A stretch of DNA of 64,000 bases from Impatiens glandulifera (Eukaryota; Streptophyta; Magnoliopsida; Ericales; Balsaminaceae), in assembly GCF_907164915.1 (NCBI RefSeq), contig NC_061868.1, positions 21,323,819-21,387,818 on the forward strand. The letters are read 5' to 3'. Of the stretch, positions 1 through 10,640 are shown piece by piece. A program made the translations under genes and the position numbers. The notes below the pieces were generated by a model. That model ran no database searches and was not told where the DNA came from. It saw nothing but the letters and a program-made list of their open reading frames with translations. Each line of letters begins with the position of its first letter. Within the stretch, counting starts at the first letter, position 1.

Positions 1-1340
1 GTCCGGTCAAATGATAACATAGAAGCGGCACAAACCGAAACTCCCTAATTAATCTATCTTCTCAGCAAAAGTATTAGTGGAAGAGCGGTTCGGCTCAACT
101 TCAGGATCGGAGAAACCTTTCACTCAGATCGGTAGTTACTCTTCGGTAGTAAGACCGGTCAATTGATATTAAAACAACAAACTAGTACGAAGTCCGGTTG
201 GCTCAAATTATTGACTCAATCCTAAGAGATCATACAAAATTAACGGGAAGTGCAACAGATCAAAACAATGATATGGAACTGTTAGAAGTTTCCATTTGGA
301 TGCAATAGGTTCACTTTGGGAATATGCAGAAGGAGGTCTTCAAATATACAGACTGTGTCATTTCCTCTTTGATACAAGTCTGTTGATAGACTGCAGAAAG
401 CAGAAGACAACCAAATGATCAGATACCTATTTTGGTATAAGTATAAAAGCAGCCCCCAAGGAGTAGGTAACTGTCAAAACCGCCCAACTGATAAACTCAA
501 TATAAGACAAACTGGCCAGCTGCATTGTTTCTTGGGAAGAATCAATCGCATTTAATTCCATGTAACTCCTTTTGACCAACCAATTAGATTCAAGGATTAC
601 CAATTAATATACTTATTTTAATTGGGTGACTCTTAAAAATCATGAATATTCTAACAACTTACTCCAATTTAACCTACACCAACCAAACAAAGATTAATTT
701 ATTACAATATTAAAATCTTAAATTAAAAAGTTCAAGATTACTATACCTTTAGTGTGTCTCAACTATTAGTCACTAACTTGTCCTCAATGTTTGCTAATAT
801 AATGGCTGTTAGTTCCAATAAGTGTTTTTTAACAAGTCACACTTATAATCTCCACTTTAATTTAAAATGTTTAGGTAAGCATAATATTTTATTTCTTAAG
901 TAACAACTCTTATTATACAAACTACTCTAAGTATGTTAAATGTAGGATTTGAGAAAGAATATTTAGATAAAAATGGCATGTGGTCAACTTCTAATTGGTC
1001 AGTGTTACACAATCTTAATTTTATCATAATTTCTCTTGTTGCAATAATTGTTGACAATTCCATTGGTAATTTATAAATATATAACTTTTGAAATTTTAAG
1101 AAGTTCATAGAAATTTCTTATCTATTAACGTGTATTTTATCCTTGGTAAATTCAAAATCCATTAATTCAAATAAGAATGATATTGAAAGTAGAATTTTGG
1201 CAATATTAGCATTCATAGTATTTATTTGTATATCTTTTAAACATGTGTGATTTCTTCTTTGTTAGACACTTTTGATCTTTTACATATATACAGTTAAAAA
1301 AATTATTGTCTTTCAGTCTATATTATATATACATAAGGAT
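1..1340. other. Unassigned AT-rich DNA left of the nest
   Basis: No gene recognised. The first ~240 bases are less AT-rich and carry several CCGGT/TCCGGTT words, like the solo LTR at 32906-34099, so they may be the edge of another Sirevirus LTR; this is a guess. A plus-strand TATA-like TATAAAAG lies at 442-449. Bases 600-1340 are AT-rich. A 70-codon minus-strand ORF (896-1108) has no recognisable domain. Confidence 0.4.
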
Positions 1341-2216
1341 TATATCTTTAATTTAATGTGTCATGTAAAATTTTAGATAAGACAATTATTTGAGATAATT
1401 TAATCAAATTATTTTCTAAGATCATAATAATTTACTAGAAAAAAAGGATTAATAAGATAAAATCTATAACTATTATAATTGGGTTATATTTATTTCATAT
1501 TAAGAAATAACGTATTAAATTGAAGAAAGTGATGATTTAATATTAATAAATATGTTATTTATTTATAAAATAATATATATATATATATATAATTAAATGA
1601 GGTTATTATAGATTTACGATTTTAAAAGAATTTTATTTATTTATAATAAATAATATATAATTAAATCATTTAATTATAGGGTTAAGATACTAAAAAAATT
1701 ATTATTTATTTATAAAAGAATATATAATTAAAAAATTTTAATTAAGGAATGATTAACATATTTTGGATCTTCTATCCTTAAATATTCTTTAGCCTATGTA
1801 TATAATGAAAAAGGTTAAAACCTTGTGACGACGTGAGACGAAAAAAAGTGAGACTCGACACAATTACTTATTTTAAATATGTGTGAAGTACAAATATAAT
1901 AACTTTTATTCAAAAATATTTTAATTTACTTGAGATTACCATATTTCCAACTAAGCAATAATGATTGTTACCTTTTTCATTCGTTATAGCAGTCAAAAAC
2001 AAGAATGTCTAACCGAGCTCATGTGAACTAATTAGAGGAGCAGCATGTGAGGTTCTTATCTTCTTCGGTACCAATAGAGTGAACCAATTCACACATCAAC
2101 ATTTATTTTCTATGAACAATACAAATTAACGATCTTATAAATTTAGCGTAGAAATTTTATGATTAAGTGTTAGATTTAGATCTAAAATTCTACTTAAAAC
2201 CTAATAAATTCCAACA
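1341..2216 (+). repeat. 5' LTR of Copia-Z
   Basis: It aligns by eye along its length with 19677-20546, best in the last 350 bases, which share phrases such as GTCTAACCGAGCT, GAGGTTCTTATC and GGTACCAATAG. It ends CCAACA. The next bases (about 2218-2231) look like a heavily mutated initiator-Met primer site. The LTR includes a (TA)n run at 1571-1592. Confidence 0.7.
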
Positions 2217-2390
2217 ATTTGTACGAGGGCTAATCTGGCATAAATCAACAAATTAATCGTTAATTTGATACATCTTGAATTTAAAATTGATGAAAATTTT
2301 TATATGATAAAATTGTAAAATTAATATAAAGATTTTGATTTACTATAATATAATTTTAAATTTTAAGTTTAGAAAAAATGTATGCTTGTT

Positions 2391-2395
2391 TGTAT
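2391..2395. repeat. Candidate target-site duplication of Copia-A (TGTAT), left copy
   Basis: TGTAT occurs here and at 17282-17286, immediately outside the proposed LTR edges. The left LTR's outer ~45 bases are diverged, so this pairing is tentative. Confidence 0.4.
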
Positions 2396-2585
2396 ATTAT
2401 TTAATATTGAATTCCTAAGATGATTATTATGTTTCAGTGTGTTATTAAATTTACATGAGTATAAATTTATAAAAAATAAGAGAAACTAAAATGTTAGAAT
2501 ATGTAAAGATTATAAATACACTTAATAGATGGAATATGAAAACCAAGAGACTGAAGTGTATTCTTTAATTGTAGAGACTTTAATA
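2396..2585 (-). repeat. 3' LTR of Copia-A
   Basis: Nearly identical to 17118-17281 over its inner ~155 bases. The outer ~45 bases no longer align well. It is preceded on the minus strand by a purine-rich tract (2586-2598, GTTTGAGGGAAGG on the minus strand), the expected polypurine tract. Confidence 0.75.
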
Positions 2586-3542
2586 CCTTCCCTCAAACGA
2601 AACGGGGAGGCACACACCGTGTGTTTGTTACGTAATAAAGCAAATCGGTTTGATGCAAGTCCATTGGTTAGAATGTCGACAATTTGATCATCAGTAGGTA
2701 TGTATCGAATGAAAAGAGATTTCTAAGTAACACATTCGCGAACGAAGTGAAAATCAATCTCTATATGTTTCGTACGAGCATGAAAAACTGGATTGGCCGA
2801 CAGAAATGCAGCACCAATATTATCACACCATGGAGTGGGAGGTTAAAGTGGGAAGATGCAAAGTTCACATAGAAAAGATTGAATCCAGATAATTTCAACA
2901 GTGGCATGAGCTAGAGCTCGATACTCAGACTCGGTACTAGACCGAGCAAGAACTTGTTATTTCTTTGAATTCCAAGAGATAATATTATCACCAAGAAATA
3001 TGCAGTATCCAGTTGTGGAGTGACGATCGTCTAGACAACCAACCCAGTCGGAGTCAGAGAAGGAAGATATATCGAGAGAAGATGATGGACGAATGAGAAG
3101 TCCATGATGAGGAGTATGACGAAGGTAGTAGAATATTATTTTTAATGTAGACCAATGAGTGGTGGTAGGAGACTGCATGAATTAGTAGGCACGGTTGACA
3201 GCAAATGCTAGTTTAGGCCGACTATGCGTCAAATATTGGAGAGCACCAACAATGCTGCGATACAAAAATGGTTCAAGAAGAGTGTCTCCATCATGGAGAG
3301 ATAAAGATGACCTAGAAGAGATTGGAGTATTAAGAGGTTTTGAGTCACTCATATTGGCTCGGATAATAATGTCATTTATATATACTTTGATTGAGAGAGA
3401 AAAATGTCAAAGGTAGATCGATGAGCTTCAATTCCGAGAAAATAATTTAGTGGACCTAAATCTTTAAGGGGGAAATGAGGTTAAGTTGAGAGATGATTGA
3501 GGATATGTGATAGGAAGAATTGCTAGTGAATATAATATCATC
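2586..3542 (-). pseudogene. Copia-A pol, 3' part: end of RT and RNase H
   Basis: Minus-strand translation in pieces gives the end of RT (a FLGIEAH-like phrase), the RT-RNase H connection, then RNase H with SDSDWVGC, a TTGYCIFLG block and [13 protein letters not shown]. The same segments occur in the same order in Copia-B. The segment starts directly after the aspartates of the RT active site, because Sire-1 lies between it and the first part of pol at 13810. Frames change and stops occur, so it is not translatable. RNase H would remove the RNA strand during reverse transcription. Confidence 0.8.
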
Positions 3543-3547
3543 CACGT
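3543..3547. repeat. Target-site duplication of Sire-1 (CACGT), left copy
   Basis: CACGT directly precedes the TGATAGG start of the left LTR. It recurs at 13805-13809 directly after the right LTR's terminal ...TAACA. Both copies come from Copia-A's RT coding sequence. Confidence 0.9.
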
Positions 3548-5643
3548 TGATAGGATCGACTTAATCGATAGAGAAAAGGGTCTGGCTATGGATGAAGGCT
3601 TATGAAAAACGGTTTGAAAGAAATCCTGTTAGGGATTTAATTCGTTTTCTATTCTACGCAAACACTTGTAAACACTTGAAACAGATTCAAGGCGGAATTG
3701 TTTGCTTGGGTTTGAAGCACAAGATAAAATATGAAAAGATGACAGAAATAAAAGAACACAGCAGTTTGTTTATGGATGTTCGGAGAAACTCTCTTACGTC
3801 ACCCCTTCTTCCAACCACCGGAAGGATTCACTATAATATAAATCGAATCAAATACAGTTTACACACACTTAGCTCACTATTGAACAGAACACTTTCTGAT
3901 CAATTACAAGATGAAGAATATCACTCAGCTAAAGGTGTTTTGATTTTAGCTCTCTCTTGATTAACACATAGTAGAATCAGAAAGCAACTTCACAATATGA
4001 ATATTCAAAGGCTTAAATTCAGTAAGCAAGATGATCGAATATTTTCTCTCTGTAAAATCCGATTGCTTGTTTGTTATCTGAGGCATATTGTCTGTTGTCC
4101 TTTAGATTTGTTAAATACTAAGCAGAGACAAACGGTCGAATCTTTTAGAATGATATGTGGCACTCTTCCATTAGAAAGCCTCTATTGTACACAACAGATT
4201 TTGAGCACAATGATCGTGGCCGTACACCATTGGTAGTGCGTCGAATATTCCATCAGGGATGTACCTGCAAAACAAGTAATATGAGGAAAATTCTCTTACG
4301 TGGCATTCGTTGGTTGGTTGCATATAGCTGTTGTACTGATCTTCACCAGAAAGTGGAGCAGGAGTAGGGTACAACTATAGCACGTGGGTAGGTGAATGCT
4401 AGCTTCAAGCCTACTGCTTAAGCTGAGCATTAGACGTATTTCAGTTAGACGGATTGTGAAAATCTTTCTAATGAAATCAAACATCCCCTTTTAATAATAG
4501 GGTCTATTAGACCGCCTGGTCTAATAGAATTAGACTTACGTCTAATTACACTAACCATTAGACTGCACGTCTAATTCCGGTTCTACCTCAGACTTGTCTG
4601 AAAGAGTTAGACTCACGTCTAACTTTCACTTAATTAGACTACACGTCTAATTATCTAATAACCATTAAACTGCACGTCTAACTCCACTGAGTTAGACAAC
4701 ACGTCTAATTCCGGTTTTACCTCAGACTTGTCTAAAGGAGTTAGACTCACATCTAACTTTTACTTAATTAGACTACACGTCTAATTATCCAATAACCATT
4801 AGACTGCACGTCTAACTCCACTGAGTTAGACTGCACGTCTAATTCCGGTTCTACCTCAGACTTGTCTGAAGGAGTTAGACTCACGTCTAACTTCACTTAA
4901 TTAGACTACACGTCTAATTATCCAATAACTATTAGACTGCACATCTAACTCCACTAAGTTAGATTGCACGTCTAATTCCGGTTCTACCTTAGACTTGTCT
5001 GAAAGAGTTAGACTCAGGTCTAACTTTCACTTTATATTAGACTGCACGTCTAACTCCGTTGAGTTAAACTGCACGTCTAATTCCGCATGTATTAGACTAT
5101 CCGTCTAATTGCAAATATATTAGACTGCACGTCTAACTCCGCTGAGTTAGACTGCACGTCTAATTCCGAATGTATTAGACTATCCGTCTAATTGCAAATA
5201 TATTAGACTGCACGTCTAACTCCGCTGAGTTAGACTACACGTCTATTTCCGAATATTTATTAGACCATACGTCTAATTCTATGCATTCATTCGACTGCAC
5301 GTCTAACTCTATTGAGTTAGACCGTACGTCTAATTCTATACATTCATTAGACTGCACGTCTAACTCTGTTGAGTTAGACCGGACGTCTAATTCTATACAT
5401 TCATTAGACTACACGTCTAACTCCATTGAGTTAGATTATACGTCTAATTCTATTCATTCATTAGACTACACGTCTAACTCCGTTGAGTTAGACTGTACGT
5501 CTAATTCTATACATCCAATGTCAAGATCGGTCTTATGAAATATGATTTCAATACATCTGCATCAAAACTCATAATCCATTTCATCATCAAAATCTCAATG
5601 GTCAAATTATTTCAACTCTTAGTCAAAATAATTTGACCCAACA
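3548..5643 (-). repeat. 3' LTR of Sire-1
   Basis: 2096 bp, starting TGATAGG and ending CCCAACA on the plus strand, and matching 11849-13804. The right-hand half (about 4430-5510) is the palindromic array. Left of it lie a decayed G-box (TATGTG, near 4154) and a TATTTAA box (4111-4117, minus). In this orientation the array is U3, and the array-free part near 3548 is U5. Confidence 0.9.
4430..5510. repeat. Palindromic U3 array, Sire-1 3' LTR
   Basis: Dozens of copies of a dyad of the form TTAGAC-n5-GTCTAA (centre usually TGCAC or TACAC), plus AGACTTGTCT. The left part repeats a higher-order unit of roughly 130 bp about four times. The right end (5281-5510) is a 57-bp unit repeated four to five times. 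Because 57 is a multiple of three and the unit lacks a stop in one frame, a spurious repetitive ORF appears. Confidence 0.95.
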
Positions 5644-5657
5644 ATTTCCCCCTTTTT
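5644..5657 (-). promoter_or_regulatory. Polypurine tract of Sire-1
   Basis: On the minus strand AAAAAGGGGGAAAT directly precedes the 3' LTR. The identical string occurs at 26327-26340 (Sire-2), with variants at 45076-45089 and 62118-62131. It would prime second-strand DNA synthesis. Confidence 0.85.
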
Positions 5658-5946
5658 ATTGAAGAAATTGGAAACATGCATACATATACCAAAATATGCA
5701 TTCATCATATAAATAAAACAAACCTTTACATGCAAATTCAGCATACAAAATATCATATTAATAATCAACCAAATGTGAGTGTTTTCAGAAGAAACACACA
5801 TAACTTGTTCTAAAAAATAACCAAAATAAGTTAACATCAAAGCATTGCTAACAGGTTTTTCAAAACATTCATCTTAAATGAACATGATTTCTATTATAAT
5901 ATTCTTCTTCTTCCTAGACTTTACTTTGGAAAGGATAGACTTCAAC

Positions 5947-6705
5947 CTAAGAGATCTCTAAGACTGCGGTTGGAGGGGAGTTGGAGTCTTCTCTTTTCCT
6001 TTTCTTGGACTTGAGCGTCTCCACCCTTTGAATGTAATCGACAACCTTCTGGTTGTTCAGGATTTTAGAAGGAAGGTGAAAACTCTTACCGGGTTCATTT
6101 AGAAGGAAACAAAGAAGAGAGCTTAGAGGACCATCAAAGCCAAAGATAATCTTCCGAGCAACAACCATTCTGACAAGATTTCCGAAGAGGAAGCTTGTCT
6201 AGTTGACAGAAACGCCCCTAGTGATAGCCACCATTATCTGAAAGACCTTCGTACAATACTTGTAAGAAGACTCTTTGGAAAGAAGAGATTTCGAGACGAT
6301 ATCGCTTAACAAATCAAATTCAACCTTCAGAAGGTTTTTCTTTCCATGAATGTCTACTTGAGGAGAATCAGAAAAGACTTTCATCGTTGTAATCATTAGA
6401 TCAGGTGGAGTGGTTGGGAACTCATCAATACCTACTTTTGGAAGTTGGAAAAACGTACCAAAAGACTCTTCGGTGATGCAGATCATCTAGCCCATCACGA
6501 CCCCAGCAACAACTTTATCCTGATAAAATCCAACGGTTTCAAAAAATTCATGAACCAATTGTTCATGATAGAGTTCATGAGGAGAAATGAACTTTCTCTG
6601 CCCGGAGGCTTTTAGAGACACAAACATCCTATGCATTCCCGGAGATTGTAGAGTGGATATGGATCTAAAGTCCACCTGAATCGATTTTGGATGGAAGGAC
6701 GACAT
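5947..6705 (-). pseudogene. Sire-1 ORF3, short form
   Basis: One reading frame of 253 codons, broken by two in-frame TAG codons (near 6487 and at 6199-6201). The second lies where Sire-2 has Trp in a matching VNW context, so it is a Trp-to-stop change. The N-terminal half matches the general pattern of ORF3 in Sire-2 and Sire-3: a VDF...F block, an ASG.RKF.. block, a Glu-rich EFF stretch and a K.FQIMVAI.RG.SVN block. This resembles the plant 'putative transposon protein' domain, a known family of unclear function. It ends with a basic KKRKRE cluster, a possible nuclear-localisation signal, and lacks the long acidic and RGG regions of Sire-2. No signal peptide or membrane segment is visible. 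Confidence 0.6.
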
Positions 6706-6793
6706 TTCGATTTGATGAACAAGGGTTTAGACGATTCGAATTCAAGAGAGAGAGGGATTTCGAAGAGCTATAATCTTTAGAATGAATAACCCC

Positions 6794-7058
6794 ATAAATA
6801 TCAATGCCTAATGTGTAGGAATGTTCTAATGATTACTCCTACCGTCAAGAACCCAAGAGTCTGTTCACAATAAACGTATCATTTAATGTTAGCATAAAAC
6901 TGAACATTTAATACTAAGTGTACAAGCAAAAGTTGTCAGAAATATTAGTCATTCTTTGTATATTAAGAGACACGTGTCTTCAATTCTTTTGAGGAATGAC
7001 TGATTTAATTTTCGGCGGGAAAATAAACTTGAGCAGAGGAAAGCAAATGACAGTTGTC
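6794..7058 (-). promoter_or_regulatory. Internal promoter-like module upstream of ORF3 (Sire-1)
   Basis: On the minus strand, in order: GACAGTTGTC (7058-7049, a one-base variant of the palindrome), TTTCCCGC (7022-7015), the palindrome AGACACGTGTCT with a CACGTG G-box core (6979-6968), a TATTTAT box (6800-6794), then the ORF3 start at 6705. Sire-2 and Sire-3 carry the same ordered motifs. TTTCCCGC is the plant E2F-site consensus and CACGTG a bZIP/bHLH site; their use here is inference. Confidence 0.55.
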
Positions 7059-7144
7059 CAACTAGCCAGAAGATGAAGAGTCCAATTACATCAGTAGTTA
7101 CACATTTATTCACCTTTTCACATTTTCAACTTCCTTTTGAAAAT

Positions 7145-7270
7145 CAGTCTATTAGACGTATACGTCTAATTAAGCAATAACATCACGTGAGAAATGCGTG
7201 TCTGGTTAGACGTGAGCATCCTCTTGCTCATGACGTAAAACGTCTAACGTCTATTAGACGTATCTGTCTA
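7145..7270. repeat. Internal palindromic block between pol and ORF3 (Sire-1)
   Basis: Several ATTAGACG...CGTCTAAT dyads, the same core as the LTR arrays. Bases 7203-7261 are identical to 30493-30551 in Sire-2 (59 of 59) and include a GAGCA-loop-TGCTC hairpin and TGACGTAA. Confidence 0.8.
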
Positions 7271-7476
7271 CTAGACGTATCCGTTTAACCATGCAGGTTA
7301 AAATAACCAAGACGAAAATTCCAGATGAAGATGAAACTGCTAAGGTAGACGTTCGTCTAAGTAGTTGTGTATCTCAAACTCTGAATCCTTAGGACAAATT
7401 AAAACCTCTATCTTTCATGTCTGTTTAGTTGCGTTTTAAACAATACGTTCCCCCTTATTTTATGCACGTAATCACA

Positions 7477-10400
7477 TCAATCAAGATCAACAAGGCCTAA
7501 CATGTTTCTAAAGTGAGAAAACTTAGCTTCCGATAGGGGTTTCGTGAAAATGTTTCAGTTTGTTGATCTGTAGGAACATGTTCAAGACGAATCTACTTCT
7601 GATTGACGTGTTCTCGGATGAAGTGATGCCTAATTTCAATATACTTTGTCCGAGAATGCAGAACTGGATTGTAGGTGATTGCGATAGCACTAGTGTTGTC
7701 ATAGAAAATTGGAGATTGATCAACCTCAATCCCATAGTCTCTCAGCTGTTGTTGAATCCACAGAACTTGAGAGCAACAACTTCCAGCTGCAAGATACTCT
7801 GCTTCAGCTGTAGACGTGGCGACCGATGTCTGCTTCTTGCTGAACCATTTGATTAGAAGATCTCCAAGAAACTGACAAGTTCCACTTGTGCTTTTTTCTG
7901 TCAATTTTGCACCCTGCATAATCTGCATCTGAGAAACTGGTTAAATTGAAACTGGAATCCTTCGGATACTACAGTCTCACATTTTGAGTTCCCTTTAAAT
8001 ACTTAAGAATACGTTTAGCAGCAGTAAAATGAGAGAGTTTAGGATCAGTCTAAAATCTGCCACAAACACCAACAACAAATTGAATGTCTGGTCTGCTAGC
8101 ATTTACATACAGCAAGGAACCGATGAGTCCTCTATATGTTGTTACATCGACACTTTGGACACCTTCATCTTTATCCAATTTACTTGAAGAACTCATTGGA
8201 GTAGCTGCTGCAGAACAGTTCTCCAAGCCAAACTTCTTTAGCGGTTCTTTGGTGTATTTGGCCTAGTTGATAAGGGTTCCATTATCTAACTGACGGACAT
8301 GAAGCCCATGGAAGAATGTTAATTCTCCCATCATGATCATTTCAAATCTGTCCTGCATCAGCTTAGCAAACTTCTCACACAATTTGGGATTAGTTGAACC
8401 AAAAATAATGTCGTCACAATATATTTGAACAAGTAGAATGTAGAATCTTTAGTAAATCTAAATTGGGTTTTATCCACTGTTCCAACAACAAAATCATGAT
8501 TAAAAAATAAATTTGTTAATGTGTCGTATCAAGCTCTAGGCGCTTGTTTCAGACCATACAATGCTTTGTCAAGCCTAAAAACATTATTTGGTAAAACATG
8601 ATCTACAAAACCATGGGGTTGCTCAACATATACTTCTTCACTTAATTTCCCATTTAAAAATGCACTTTTCACATCTATTTGAAAGACTTTAAAATTCTTA
8701 AATGATGCATATTCTAGGAAGATTCTAATTGCCTCTAGTCTTACAACATGTGCAAAAGACTCATCAAAATCAATACCTTCCTATTGTCTGTATCCTTGAA
8801 CAACTAAACGAGATTTATTTCTAATGACTAAACCATCTTCACTAAGCTTGTTTCTAAACACCCATCTTGTTCCTATGACTAACTTGTCAGTTGGTCTAGG
8901 AGTAAGATACCACACTTTATTTCTCGCGAATTGGTTTAACTCCTCATGCATAGCATTGATCCAATCTGGATCAACTATAGCTTCACCAATTTTCATTGGT
9001 TCAATCTTAGAAATAAATGCAGAGTTGGCTATTTCATCCATCAATTGACGTCTTGTTCTTCGAGGAGAAAAAGAATTTTCGATTATCAATTCTGGTGGAT
9101 GATTTATGTTCCATCTAAAGTTGGATCTAAGGGGATTGGTCATCTGAACTGGTGACACCGCGACATCCAAACTCTCAACTTCTTGTTGAACAGGAGTCTG
9201 TACGTCTGGTTGAACTTCAACCGGATCAGCCACTGGATCAGACAGAGCCATCCGCTTATCCAAAGTTTCTTCTTCTTCACTTACAGACTAAAGACTAGTC
9301 GCTTTCAGTCTGTCAGCAAGATCAATGGGTTCATTATATTTATTCTCAACAGGCTCATTAAAAACTACATGGAGGGATTCTTCAACAGTCTGTGTTCTTT
9401 TGTTGTATACTCTATAAGCCTTGCTTACTGATGATTATCCCAACATGAATCCATCATCTACTTTAGCATCAAAAGCGTTCAAATAAACCTTTCTATTGTT
9501 ATGGATAAAACATTTGCACCCAAATATCTTAAAATAAGAAACTGTGGGAATTCTTCCATAGTACAGTTCATAGGGAGTTTTATCGAAACGTTTGTTAATT
9601 ATTGACCATTTTTTTGTATAGCAGGCAGTACTAATGGCTTCCGCCGAGAACCTTTAAGGAACATCTGATTCAGCAAGCATAGATCTCGCTGCTTCCTTCA
9701 GAGTTCTCACTCTTCTCTTAGCAATGTCGTTTTGCTGTGGAGTTCTGGCACTAGACAACTCGTGCCTAATTCCAGTCTCCTCGAGATAAGATTATAGGTA
9801 TCTGTTAGTGAATTCAGTTCCCTGATCACTTCTAATGCACGTAATATTTAAATATTTCTGATTCTGAATTCCTTTAAATATTCTAATCAAGTTTTCAGCA
9901 GTTTTATTTTTTGATGGTAAAAATTCAACCCATGTAAATCGAGAGAAATCATCAATAACAATTAAGGCAAATCTCATTCCTCCTATACTCTTTAAAGGAA
10001 TTGGACCAAACAGATCCATTTGTAAACGTTCTAGGATACGGCTAGATTGTTATTTCCCTTTACTTTTGAACGATGATCTGCCCTGTTTACCTAATTGGCA
10101 AGCAGTGCATATCTTGTCCTTTGAAAACTGAAGTTTGGGTAAACCAATAACTAAATTGTTTGAACAAATGTTGTTGATGGTTTTAAAATTCAAGTGGTTC
10201 AAACGTTTATGCCATAACCATTTCTGGTCATTCTTGGCAATCATGCACATAGGATCAGAAGACTCTTTTTGCCAAATCATTTTGTATGAGTTTCCTACTC
10301 TACTTCCAGTCAATAAAATGTTTCCATCTTGGTCTTTAACTAGACATGAATTAGTTTGAAAGTCTACTGACAAACCATTATCACATAATTGACTAATGCT

Positions 10401-10640
10401 GATCAAATTATAGCACAGATTGTCAACGAGCAACACATCATTAATAGTTAGATTACCATGGATAATCTTACCCTTACCCATGGTCTTACCCTTCTTGTTG
10501 TTACCAAACGTGATTTTAGGTCCAGAGCAATCTGATATATTAGTAAGAAGCTGTTTGTTTCCTGCCATATGCCTGGAACATCCGCTGTCAAGATACCATA
10601 CAATCTTTTGGTACCCACTTTCAATTGTGTCCTCGGTCAA
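7477..10640 (-). pseudogene. Sire-1 pol: protease, integrase, RT, RNase H
   Basis: About 1050 codons of Ty1/copia pol with several stops and frameshifts. In order on the minus strand: aspartic protease (WYLDSGCSRHM, near 10590); GAG-pre-integrase zinc block (LWHKRLNHL...CTACQLGKQ, 10060-10200); integrase core (DLFGPI, DDFSRF, SDQGTEF at 9792-10019, then PQQN...RT); RT ([32 protein letters not shown] at about 8410-8421); RNase H (QTSVATSTAEAEYLAAG, 7593-7928). It ends with a LGLVDLD-like tail and TGA at 7477-7479. The catalytic integrase Glu is Lys, and the RT box has Cys in place of Val. Pol starts in a different frame from gag and overlaps its end by 20 bp. Pol would make and integrate the DNA copy inside virus-like particles. 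Confidence 0.85.

Noticed and set aside
896..1108. Minus-strand 70-codon ORF with faint leucine-rich-repeat flavour
   Set aside because: The spacing of leucines is irregular and the region is AT-rich; no continuation in any frame.
4430..5510. Regular short repeats suggesting a CRISPR array
   Set aside because: The units are dyads with repeated linkers and no unique spacers, they lie in LTRs of plant retroelements, and no cas genes are present.
5281..5538. Open frame encoding a 19-residue repeat (HSLDCTSNSVELDRTSNSI type), also at 13431-13685
   Set aside because: It is the 57-bp palindromic LTR unit read in a stop-free frame. It has no independent coding signal and lies on the strand opposite to the element.
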